DNA from: DASSHC01 sp035693105
GTDB lineage: Bacteria; Chloroflexota; Chloroflexia; Thermomicrobiales; Thermomicrobiaceae
Assembly (NCBI GenBank): GCA_035693105.1
Contig: DASSHC010000116.1
Coordinates: forward strand, 1-17,072
Reading direction: 5' to 3'
DNA: 17,072 nt
The notes beneath the pieces were generated by a model that was given only the letters and a program-made list of their open reading frames with translations, made no database searches and was not told where the DNA came from. Positions 1 to 5,509 of the stretch are shown here, one piece after another. The translations under genes and the position numbers were made by a program. Positions within the stretch are counted from its first letter, which is position 1. Every line of letters begins with the position of its first letter.

Positions 1-26
1 AAAGCCGGGTGAGCAGGGGGACCACC

Positions 27-722
27 ATGCACACAGCGGTGAATTCGCGGCAGCCGCGGGCCGGAGCCATCAGCCGCCGGCAGCTCGTCCGGCGGGGCGG
101 CCTGGTTGGAGCAGGCGCGCTGGGACTGGCTTTGGTGCAACCGGCCGCGGCGGCGCAGCCGGACGCGGCGGCGAGCGCCGGCCTACGCGACCGGCGCTTC
201 CTCGCTCTGCACGACACGATGCGCAAGCTGTGGGAGGACCACATCACCTGGACGCGCCTCTTCATCGTCAGCTTCGCCGCCGGGCTGCCGGATCTCGACG
301 CGACGACCCAACGCCTGCTCCAGAATCAGGTCGATCTCGGCGATGCCTTCAAGCCGGCCTTCGGCGATGCCGCCGGCACGCAACTGACGCAGCTCCTGAC
401 CGACCACATCCTGGGCGCGGCCAAACTCCTGTCCGCCGCCAAAGCCGGCGATGCCGACGGCGTCGAGGCGGCGAAGACTGCCTGGTACGACAACGGCAAC
501 CAGATCGCTGCCTTCCTGCATAGCCTGAACCGGCGCGCCTGGCCGCTGGAGGACATGCAGATGATGATGCAGGATCACCTGGACCTGACGCTGGCCGAAG
601 GAGTCGCGCGGCTCAACGGCGACTTCGCCGCCGATATCGCCGCCTATGAGCAAGTCCACCAGGAGATCCTGATGATGGCCGACATGCTGACCGCCGGTTT
701 CCCCGCAGGCAGGCGGCCGTAA
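27..722 (+). CDS. Tat-exported helical protein of unknown function
   Basis: 231 residues from the ATG at 27, chosen because AGGGGG lies 6 nt upstream; a GTG at 9 would add six residues but has no visible ribosome site. Residues 16-44 are a twin-arginine signal: SRRQLVR at 16-22, then a Gly/Ala/Leu-rich hydrophobic stretch and an AAA cleavage region near 41-43. There is no lipobox cysteine, so a soluble protein outside the membrane is expected. The mature part (about 55-222) looks all-helical, probably a four-helix bundle, with regularly placed His and acidic residues: H62, the WEDH motif at 69-72, DHIL at 126-129, DHLD at 183-186 and VHQE at 210-213. These could form a metal site, as in ferritin- or hemerythrin-like bundles, but that is inference. 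It resembles a family of uncharacterised secreted bacterial proteins with a similar W-E-D-H-x-x-W-T-R motif. No operon partner is visible; a repeat-bearing spacer follows. Confidence 0.85.
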   Translation: MHTAVNSRQPRAGAISRRQLVRRGGLVGAGALGLALVQPAAAAQPDAAASAGLRDRRFLALHDTMRKLWEDHITWTRLFIVSFAAGLPDLDATTQRLLQNQVDLGDAFKPAFGDAAGTQLTQLLTDHILGAAKLLSAAKAGDADGVEAAKTAWYDNGNQIAAFLHSLNRRAWPLEDMQMMMQDHLDLTLAEGVARLNGDFAADIAAYEQVHQEILMMADMLTAGFPAGRRP

Positions 723-781
723 GCCTGACGAACCGCGCCGAAACGACCGGCGTGGGGGTAGATCGGGCCACCACCCCCTCT

Positions 782-809
782 GTCACCGTGAGCCGCAGCG
801 AAGGATCTC
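782..809. repeat. dispersed palindromic repeat, left arm
   Basis: GTCACCGTGAGCCGCAGCGAAGGATCTC-type sequence. Its core is repeated in inverted orientation at 848-871, so the two can form a long hairpin with about 38 nt between the arms. It shares the GTCA...GAGC.GAAGGATC pattern with the copies at 7548-7574 and 7636-7662. Confidence 0.65.
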
Positions 810-847
810 TCCTTAAAGCAGGTCGCAGAAGCATTGACCGGAGCAGG

Positions 848-901
848 GAGATCCTTCGGCTGCGGCCTCAGAGCCTGCCCTGAGCCTGTCGAAGGGATGA
901 C
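848..901. repeat. dispersed palindromic repeat, composite right arm
   Basis: Positions 848-871 carry the inverted partner of the 782-809 repeat (GAGATCCTTCGGCTGCGGCC). Positions 878-901 carry a second unit in direct orientation (CCCTGAGCCTGTCGAAGGG followed by ATGAC). No coding sequence in the 723-911 spacer is supported apart from these repeats. Confidence 0.65.
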
Positions 902-911
902 GAGAGCGGCA

Positions 912-1322
912 CTAGCGGACGATCTCGACCGGGCCGTGGTCGTCACAGTGGCCGCCGTGGTCGCCTTGGTCGCCGTGCGGGAAGTGCAGCCGGCCATCCA
1001 CCAGGTAGTCCATGTGGCCGGCGTGCGGCACCAGCGGGTGCCCGCAGCCCGGCCCGTGCTGGTGGCCCGCCTCGTGACCCAGCCCGATGCCCGGCTCGAA
1101 GTAGCCCTGGGTGCAGTCGACCGGGTTGGTCGCGCTAGCCGGGATGCTGTGCTCCTCCAGGCTGCCGTCCTCGCGCAGGTAGTGCAGGTGGCCGCCCTGG
1201 AGCACGTCGACGTGGTCGCCGTGGCGGATCTCGAGCGGGACCGGCGCCCGCCCGTAGGTGTGGCCCTCGGTCTCATCGTAGTCGTGCCGCTGGAAGGACT
1301 TCGGCTCCTGGTCGTGGGGCAT
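912..1322 (-). CDS. Histidine-rich putative metal-binding protein
   Basis: 136 residues, starting at the ATG on the minus strand at 1322 with GAGGAG about 6 nt upstream. Nineteen residues are His and three are Cys (C70, C93, C126); there is no signal peptide or membrane segment, so it should be cytosolic. The chain contains two copies of a 14-residue pattern, H-x-x-H-x-D-x-L-x-x-G-x-L-H, at 34-47 and 100-113. A dense His/Cys stretch lies at 83-103, and the C-terminus carries PHGD, DHGGHCDDHG and a PVEIV end. Such composition suggests binding, storage or buffering of zinc, nickel or copper, but no enzyme family is recognised. It is divergent from the M55 peptidase gene, itself a metalloenzyme, with a 92-nt shared upstream region; a functional link is speculative. 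The reverse-frame reading over this locus (834-1418) is a shadow. Confidence 0.85.
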   Translation of the reverse strand: MPHDQEPKSFQRHDYDETEGHTYGRAPVPLEIRHGDHVDVLQGGHLHYLREDGSLEEHSIPASATNPVDCTQGYFEPGIGLGHEAGHQHGPGCGHPLVPHAGHMDYLVDGRLHFPHGDQGDHGGHCDDHGPVEIVR

Positions 1323-1414
1323 GGCGTTCTCCTCTCACATTCGCGCCACGCCAGTTCCGTGCCCCAGTGGGCCCGTGCGTTGTGCGATGATGCGCGCGAA
1401 GGGAGGACGCAGCC

Positions 1415-2260
1415 ATGAACATCTACATGAGTGTCGATATGGAGGGGATCACCGGCATCGTGCACCGCGACATGCTGTCGCAGGAGGCGCGCGACTACGA
1501 GCGCGGCCGCCGCCTGATGACCGCCGACGCGGTGGCGGCGGTCGAGGGGCTAGCGCAGGCCGGCGCGACCTACGTGCTGGTCAACGACGGCCACGGGCCG
1601 ATGCGCAATCTCCTCTTCGAGGAGTTCCGCCCGCCGGCGGTCCTCTTGAGCGGCACCGCCGACTCCAAGGCCCACTGCCAGGTCGAGGCCGCCGACCTGC
1701 GCCACTACGATGCCGCCGTCTTCGTCGGCTACCACGCCATGGCGCGCACGCCCAAGGCGATCGCGCCGCACACCATCGCCGGGGTCGCGGTGGCCGAGCT
1801 GCGCATCAACGGCCGCCCCCACGGCGAGACCGGCCTCAACGCCGCGGTGCTCGGTTCGCTCGGCATCCCGGTGGTGATGGTGACCGGCGACACCACGCTG
1901 GAGCAGGAGGCCCGCGACTTCCTGGGCAACGAGATCCAGACGGTGGCGGTCAAGGAGCCGGTCGGCACGGCGGCGGCCATCTGCCGCCCCCAGCAGGAGA
2001 CGCTGCCGGAGATTCGCGACACCGCCCGCCGCGCGCTGGAGAACCGCGGCCAGGTCAAGCCCTACAACCCGTCCGAGTTCCGGCTGGAGGTCGACTTTTT
2101 CAACGTGCCGCAGTGCGACCGCGCCTCACGCGTGGCGGGCGTCGAGCGCCTCGGCCCGCTGACGATGCTGGTGACCGGCGGCAGCCCCTGGGAGCAGTAT
2201 GCCGTCCTCTGGTCCGCCCTGCGCGCCGCGCTCAACGCGCCGCAGTCCTGGTTGGCGTGA
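1415..2260 (+). CDS. dppA: D-aminopeptidase, M55 family (DppA-like)
   Basis: 281 residues, close to the family norm of about 275; GGGAGGA lies 8 nt before the ATG. M55 enzymes are zinc-dependent, assemble as large self-compartmentalised rings in the cytosol and release D-amino acids from peptides such as those of the cell wall. All expected residues are visible: D8 and E10 in SVDMEG, H60 in NDGHGP, H107 in GYHAM, H119 in the APHT segment (position of the proposed nucleophile) and E138 in HGETG. The C-terminal part (about 150-275) is the usual substrate-specificity portion. No dpp or opp transport genes are adjacent, so the substrate cannot be read from context. The hairpin at 2290-2315, 30 nt after the stop, may terminate the transcript. 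The first residues, MNIYMSVDMEG, fit the family start exactly. Confidence 0.95.
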   Translation: MNIYMSVDMEGITGIVHRDMLSQEARDYERGRRLMTADAVAAVEGLAQAGATYVLVNDGHGPMRNLLFEEFRPPAVLLSGTADSKAHCQVEAADLRHYDAAVFVGYHAMARTPKAIAPHTIAGVAVAELRINGRPHGETGLNAAVLGSLGIPVVMVTGDTTLEQEARDFLGNEIQTVAVKEPVGTAAAICRPQQETLPEIRDTARRALENRGQVKPYNPSEFRLEVDFFNVPQCDRASRVAGVERLGPLTMLVTGGSPWEQYAVLWSALRAALNAPQSWLA

Positions 2261-2285
2261 GGGCTCTGTTCCGTCGCGAACTCGT

Positions 2286-2323
2286 GTAGGGGCGGACCTC
2301 CGTGTCCGCCCTTTTGCCCCTAC
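2286..2323. repeat. GTAGGGGC palindromic repeat copy 1
   Basis: The unit opens with GTAGGGGC (2286-2293) and closes with its exact inverse GCCCCTAC (2316-2323); the inner arms are GGGCGGAC and GTCCGCCC. Related units occur at 2386-2411 (inverted) and 7746-7770 (direct). Confidence 0.7.
2290..2315 (+). terminator. Probable rho-independent terminator of dppA
   Basis: GGGCGGAC (2290-2297) pairs perfectly with GTCCGCCC (2304-2311) across a 6-nt loop and is followed by TTTT. It lies 30 nt after the dppA stop. The hairpin is part of the dispersed repeat, so terminator use may be a co-opted property. Confidence 0.55.
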
Positions 2324-2385
2324 GCATCGGCACCGGGGACACGGGCAACGTGAGTGGCAAAGGGGGAGCAGGTGGCTGCCGACGA

Positions 2386-2411
2386 GGGCAGGCACGGGGG
2401 CCTGCCCCTAC
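2386..2411. repeat. GTAGGGGC palindromic repeat copy 2 (inverted)
   Basis: GGGCAGG (2386-2392) pairs with CCTGCCC (2401-2407), and the unit ends in CCCCTAC, the inverse of the copy-1 start. It lies 19 nt beyond the stop of the minus-strand dehydrogenase gene. No T-tract follows on the minus strand, so it is a poor intrinsic terminator. Confidence 0.6.
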
Positions 2412-2429
2412 CGCATCACCGGTCAGCCG

Positions 2430-3497
2430 TCAGCCTTCCAGCCGCTCGATCACCGCGTCGGCCACCTGCTCGGTGCCGGCGCGGCCGCCGAGGTCGACCG
2501 GGAGGACATCTCCGGCCGCGGTGGTCGCCTCCAGGGCGCGCATGACGCGCTTGCCGGCCGCGCCGAGCCCGAGGTAGTCGAGCATCATGGCCCCGGCCCA
2601 GATCGCGCCCAGCGGATCGGCCAGCCCCTGGCCGGCGATGTCCGGCGCGCTGCCGTGGACCGGCTCGAAGAGCGAGGGGAACTCGTCGCTGTAGGCCAGG
2701 TTGGCGCTCGGCGGCAGGCCGAGACTCCCCATGATCGCGCCGCCCAGGTCGGTCAGGATGTCGGCGAAGAGGTTGCTGCCCACCGCGACATCGAAGCGCT
2801 CTGGCGACCGCACCATCAGCGCCGCCGCCGCGTCGACCAACAGCGCGGTGACCGCCACATCGGGGTAGTCGGCAGCAACCTCGGCCACCACCTCGTCCCA
2901 GAAGGGCATGGCGTACTGCATGGCGTTGCTCTTGGTGATACTGGTCAGGTGCTTGCGCCGGCCACGCGCCAGCTCGAAGGCGTAGCGCACCACCCGCTCG
3001 ACGTTGAAGCGCGAGAAGACCGAGGTCTGGATCGCGACCTCGTGCGGCGTGCCGGTATGCACGCGCCCGCCGGCGCCGGCGTACTCGCCCTCGGTGTTCT
3101 CGCGCACGAAGATCATGTCGATGTCGCGCGGTCCCTTATCACGCAGTGGGCCGGTGATGCCCGGCAGCAGCCGGATCGGGCGCACGTTGACGTAGAGGTC
3201 GAAGGCCTTGCGGATCGGCAGCAAGAGGCCCCAGAGCGTGACGTGGTCGGGGATCACGCCCGGCTCGCCCACCGCTCCCAGGTAGATCGCGTCGAAGTCC
3301 TTGAGGATCTCCAGGCCGTCCGGCGGCATCATGACCCCGTGGGCGCGGTAGTAGTCCGAGCCCCAGTCGAGCGCCTGCCAGGCGAGGCGCGCGTCATCCC
3401 CCACGGCCGCCTCCAGCACCCGCTGCCCGGCCGGGATGACCTCCTTGCCGATGCCGTCGCCGGCCAGCACCGCGATCCTGCACACCCGCTCCCGCAT
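2430..3497 (-). CDS. Tartrate dehydrogenase/decarboxylase or D-malate dehydrogenase (TTUC type)
   Basis: 355 residues from the minus-strand ATG at 3497, chosen because GAGAGGAG sits 7 nt upstream; an in-frame ATG at 3554 would add 19 unconserved residues. It belongs to the isocitrate/isopropylmalate dehydrogenase superfamily of cytosolic NAD- and metal-dependent beta-decarboxylating dehydrogenases. Visible features are the N-terminal LAGDGIGKEV (11-20), substrate arginines R96, R106 and R132, RENTEGEY (132-139), K189 in the SITKSNAM segment, metal-binding D246 and D250 in SNLFADILTD, and EPVHGSAPDIAG (278-289). The YLGAVG...PDHVTLWG segment and the tail resemble the tartrate/D-malate (TTUC/DmlA) branch more than LeuB. 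The residue after VDAAAALMV lacks the LeuB-typical DN pair. It is divergent from the amidohydrolase gene, so a shared promoter region is likely. Exact substrate is unproven: tartrate, D-malate or 3-isopropylmalate are all possible. Confidence 0.93.
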   Translation of the reverse strand: MRERVCRIAVLAGDGIGKEVIPAGQRVLEAAVGDDARLAWQALDWGSDYYRAHGVMMPPDGLEILKDFDAIYLGAVGEPGVIPDHVTLWGLLLPIRKAFDLYVNVRPIRLLPGITGPLRDKGPRDIDMIFVRENTEGEYAGAGGRVHTGTPHEVAIQTSVFSRFNVERVVRYAFELARGRRKHLTSITKSNAMQYAMPFWDEVVAEVAADYPDVAVTALLVDAAAALMVRSPERFDVAVGSNLFADILTDLGGAIMGSLGLPPSANLAYSDEFPSLFEPVHGSAPDIAGQGLADPLGAIWAGAMMLDYLGLGAAGKRVMRALEATTAAGDVLPVDLGGRAGTEQVADAVIERLEG

Positions 3498-3572
3498 CGC
3501 CCGCTCCTCTCCGCATCCGTCCCAACCAGCCCCGGCTTTGTACCACGATCGCACAAGCGCCGCGCGCTGGGC

Positions 3573-3578
3573 TATGCT
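3573..3578 (+). promoter_or_regulatory. Weak candidate -10 box for the amidohydrolase gene
   Basis: TATGCT is the best -10-like hexamer in the 119-nt region between the two divergent genes, about 40 nt before the chosen start. No convincing -35 box is seen at 16-18 nt, so support is low. Confidence 0.3.
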
Positions 3579-3616
3579 CGCGCCACGACGCCGCGGATAT
3601 GGGAAGGAGTATGGAC

Positions 3617-4852
3617 ATGGCAGCGATCACGATCGACGCTGGGCGATTGGAGCAGGAGCTGCTGGCGCTGGCCAAGATCGGCCAGCACGGCGAAACCGGC
3701 GTCTGGCGCACCGCCTATTCGCCGGAGTGGCTCGACGCCCAGAACCACATCCTGGGCTGGTGCCGGGAGGCCGGCTTCGAGGCGCGCATGGACGCCGCCG
3801 GCAACGTCTGGGGCACGCTAGCCGGCACCGAGGCGGGCAAGTCGGTCGTCTCCGGCTCGCACATCGACTCGCAGAAGCCAGGCGGGCGCTACGACGGCAC
3901 CCTCGGCGTGCTGGCCGCGCTCAGCGCGGTGCGCGCGCTCTCCCAGCAGTTCGGCAGGCCCCGGCGCACGCTGGAGATCGTCTCGCTGGCCGAGGAGGAG
4001 TCGAGCCGCTTCCCCGGCTCGAACTTCCTCGGCTCACGCGCCATCATCGGCCGGCTCTCGCCCCAGGATGCCGAGGAGATGCACGGCTACGAGGGCGAGA
4101 CGCTGGCCGAGGCGATGCGCGAGGCGGGGCTCGATCCGCTCAAGCTTCCCACGGCGGCGCGCGACGACATCGCGGACTTCATCGAGCTGCACATCGAGCA
4201 AGGGCCGATCCTGGAGCAGGCCGGGGTGCCGGTCGGCATCGTCACCGCGATCAACGGCATCCGCCACTACGTAGTGGAGCTGACCGGGCGCTCCGATCAC
4301 GCCGGCGCCCGGCCGATGGACACCCGGCTCGACCCGCTGGCCGGCGCGGCCGAGATCGCCCTGGGTGCGATCGACACCGCGCTGCGCATGGGCCGTCCGG
4401 CGGTGACGACCATCGGCCGCATGGAGGTCGAGCCCAACGGCCCGGCGATCGTGCCGGAGAAGGTCACCTTCACCATCGACGCGCGCCACTCGAACCCCGC
4501 CGCGCGCCAGCAGCTCTACCAGCGGCACGAGGACTGGATGCGGGCGGTCGCCGCCCGGCGCGGCCTCGGCCTCAACTATCGCGTCACCACCGACGTGGCC
4601 CCACTGGTGATCGACCCGGCCATCGTGGCGCTGCTGGAGGAGTCGGCGCGGGAGCAGCAGGTGCCGTATCTGGCGATGCCCAGCGGGGCGGTGCACGACA
4701 CGCAGAACATGGCGGCCATCGCGCGGGTCGGCATGGTCTTCGTGCAGAGCCAGGGCGGGCGCAGCCACACCCCAGCCGAGCACACCGCGCTGGAGGACGC
4801 GGTCGCCGGGGTCCAGGTGCTGGCCGGGGCGCTGCAGCGGCTGGCATATTGA
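3617..4852 (+). CDS. M20 Zn amidohydrolase (N-carbamoyl-L-amino acid hydrolase / allantoate amidohydrolase family)
   Basis: 411 residues, the family norm. The ATG at 3617 is preferred because GGAAGGAG (3602-3609) ends 7 nt before it; in-frame ATGs at 3599 and 3611 lie before or too close to that site. Cytosolic dinuclear-zinc enzyme cleaving N-carbamoyl or ureido groups, as in pyrimidine, hydantoin or allantoin breakdown. Ligands and catalytic residues are visible: H82 in SGSHIDS, bridging D93 in GGRYDGTLG, E127/E128 in AEEESSRFPG, H192 in ELHIEQGP and H384 in SHTPAEH. The dimerisation/lid insert lies about 210-325 and includes NGIRHY and GRSDHAGARPMD, typical of AllC/HyuC/beta-ureidopropionase. 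SGAVHDTQNMA near 356-366 replaces the more usual SGAGHDA. No hydantoinase, ureidoglycolate or purine genes are adjacent, so the substrate is open. The stop codon overlaps the -35 box of the next promoter. Confidence 0.94.
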   Translation: MAAITIDAGRLEQELLALAKIGQHGETGVWRTAYSPEWLDAQNHILGWCREAGFEARMDAAGNVWGTLAGTEAGKSVVSGSHIDSQKPGGRYDGTLGVLAALSAVRALSQQFGRPRRTLEIVSLAEEESSRFPGSNFLGSRAIIGRLSPQDAEEMHGYEGETLAEAMREAGLDPLKLPTAARDDIADFIELHIEQGPILEQAGVPVGIVTAINGIRHYVVELTGRSDHAGARPMDTRLDPLAGAAEIALGAIDTALRMGRPAVTTIGRMEVEPNGPAIVPEKVTFTIDARHSNPAARQQLYQRHEDWMRAVAARRGLGLNYRVTTDVAPLVIDPAIVALLEESAREQQVPYLAMPSGAVHDTQNMAAIARVGMVFVQSQGGRSHTPAEHTALEDAVAGVQVLAGALQRLAY

Positions 4853-4877
4853 CCGTACGTGCGTGGCGTGGTAGGCT
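4849..4877 (+). promoter_or_regulatory. Strong sigma70-type promoter for the leader RNA
   Basis: TTGACC (4849-4854), an exact 17-nt spacer, then TAGGCT (4872-4877). The predicted start is about 4883-4885, right at the 5' foot of the first hairpin. The -35 box overlaps the TGA stop of the amidohydrolase gene. This is the cleanest promoter match in the window together with the one at 5405. Confidence 0.6.
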
Positions 4878-4882
4878 GGGGG

Positions 4883-5063
4883 ATGCGGGCGGCGATCTGC
4901 CCGCATGGTGGTGCCGTGCGCCTCTGCGCCAGGCGGCACCCCGGCCTCGTGAAAGGGTCAGAGTTGGAACCCGGTAGTCGTACCACGCGAAATCGATCTG
5001 CCGCCGGCTAACCGGACCAACGCGTGCCTGTCGCACCGCCCCCGGTTCGCCGGGGGATTTTTG
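4883..5063 (+). ncRNA. Structured leader or small RNA of unknown class
   Basis: Predicted transcript of about 175-180 nt from the promoter at 4849-4877 to the terminator at 5039-5063. It opens with a perfect 8-bp hairpin (4883-4890 with 4899-4906), then a perfect 7-bp stem (GGTGCCG 4910-4916 with CGGCACC 4934-4940) holding a small inner GCGC stem, a GGGT/ACCC stem (4955-4958 with 4969-4972) and a local GGTA/TACC pair (4973-4976 with 4981-4984). In addition 4866-4873 is an exact 8-bp complement of 4981-4988, but that 5' arm lies in the promoter and is only transcribed by read-through. Positions 4888-4893 could also pair with 5036-5041 and so compete with the terminator. It matches no riboswitch or housekeeping RNA that I recognise. 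It could be a cis-acting attenuator of the 59-codon gene or a free-standing small RNA. Confidence 0.45.
5039..5063 (+). terminator. Rho-independent terminator / possible attenuator
   Basis: CCCCCGG (5039-5045), UUCG tetraloop, CCGGGGG (5050-5056), then ATTTTTG. It is placed after the structured RNA and only 21 nt before the Shine-Dalgarno site of the next small gene, a classic attenuator position. Confidence 0.85.
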
Positions 5064-5096
5064 TGCCCATGTCCTTTTGGGCCGAGGAGGTGCGCC

Positions 5097-5276
5097 ATGC
5101 AGACCCTTATCCGCTACTCCGTCGTCAATCAGGACGGCCATGCCGTCATCCGCGCCGTGCCGGTCAGGCGCCGCGCCGGCGACGGTGCCCGCGCCGTGCC
5201 CGCTCCGGAGCTGACCAGCGCGCCGCGCGTCCAATCGCTGCGCCGCGTCTTCCGTCGCCTGCGCCCGGCGCGCTGA
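5097..5276 (+). CDS. Small orphan protein, 59 residues
   Basis: Starts at ATG 5097 with GAGGAGG 6 nt upstream, one of the strongest ribosome sites in the window. The product is basic and Arg-rich towards the end, with RRR near residues 24-26 and a C-terminal segment LRRVFRRLRPAR. The first 20 residues (MQTLIRYSVVNQDGHAVIRA) could form beta strands. There is no membrane segment, signal peptide, Cys pair or family that I recognise. It is bounded upstream by the structured RNA and terminator and downstream, 20 nt after its stop, by a 9-bp hairpin, so it seems to be a single-gene unit controlled by read-through. The basic tail would suit nucleic-acid or ribosome binding, but that is speculation. 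High GC makes Arg-rich chance frames common; the ribosome site and the flanking terminators are the main support. Confidence 0.6.
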   Translation: MQTLIRYSVVNQDGHAVIRAVPVRRRAGDGARAVPAPELTSAPRVQSLRRVFRRLRPAR

Positions 5277-5296
5277 TTCCATCCGCAATACCCGGT

Positions 5297-5327
5297 CAGC
5301 CGCGGCAAGACCGCGGCTGCCACATTT
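5297..5327 (+). terminator. Terminator-like hairpin after the 59-codon gene
   Basis: CAGCCGCGG (5297-5305) pairs perfectly with CCGCGGCTG (5311-5319) over a 5-nt loop, followed by CCACATTT. The T-tract is weak, so efficiency is uncertain. Confidence 0.5.
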
Positions 5328-5404
5328 AACGCGCCCGCAGCCCCACCCGCCGAGGTTCCCCACGCTGCCAACCACACCACCTCTAAACGAAGAATCGTAT
5401 TACC

Positions 5405-5432
5405 TTGACATAGCTTTCAATGGTGATAAACT
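5405..5432 (+). promoter_or_regulatory. Promoter of the sedolisin gene
   Basis: Perfect TTGACA (5405-5410), 16-nt spacer, TAAACT (5427-5432) in a locally AT-rich island. The predicted start is about 5439, giving a leader of roughly 70 nt before ATG 5510. Confidence 0.65.
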
Positions 5433-5467
5433 TCGCCCGTTTCTCGGGAAGTACATACCGCCGGAGC

Positions 5468-5507
5468 CGTGGCGGGGGCCACGTCTTGGCGTGGGGAGGG
5501 AGCCACG
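5468..5507 (+). promoter_or_regulatory. Alternating hairpin leader over the sedolisin ribosome site
   Basis: Four 5-nt arms alternate: CGTGG 5468-5472, CCACG 5479-5483, CGTGG 5490-5494, CCACG 5503-5507. Arms 1+2 and 3+4 can pair together, enclosing GGAGGG (5495-5500) in an 8-nt loop beside the ATG at 5510. Alternatively arms 2+3 pair and leave the region next to the start single-stranded. The 1+2 pair extends to 6 bp (CGTGGC/GCCACG). This could tune translation by temperature or ligand; function is inferred from complementarity alone. Confidence 0.4.
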
Positions 5508-5509
5508 AG

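Noticed and set aside
834..1418. 194-codon plus-strand open frame
   Set aside because: Antisense of the His-rich protein and starts inside a repeat; no ribosome site.
2430..3497. LeuB (3-isopropylmalate dehydrogenase) assignment
   Set aside because: Segments around residues 72-106 and 222-230 follow the tartrate/D-malate branch, and no leucine pathway genes are nearby; still not excluded.
2199..3821. 540-codon plus-strand open frame
   Set aside because: Shadow of the minus-strand TTUC dehydrogenase: low-complexity Arg/His/Gly-rich product with no family motif.
3436..4977. 513-codon plus-strand open frame
   Set aside because: Shadow frame over the M20 amidohydrolase, which has all its zinc ligands in its own frame.
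4866..4988. 5S rRNA, SRP RNA or tRNA-like gene because of the 120-nt closed shape
   Set aside because: No 5S loop motif (CCATNCCGAAC), no SRP GGAAGCAGCC loop and no tRNA T-arm were found; the only TTCG stretch is the terminator loop.
4900..4990. Possible T-box leader (TGGTGGTGCCG and GTCGTACCACGCG resemble the T-box core)
   Set aside because: Neither stretch matches the conserved AGGGTGGNACCGCG bulge, there is no specifier stem, and the downstream gene is not amino-acid related.
4883..5011. Leaderless 42-codon ORF starting exactly at the predicted transcription start
   Set aside because: Position is suggestive, but it has no ribosome site, its composition looks like a GC-rich chance frame and it overlaps strong RNA hairpins; kept only as a note.
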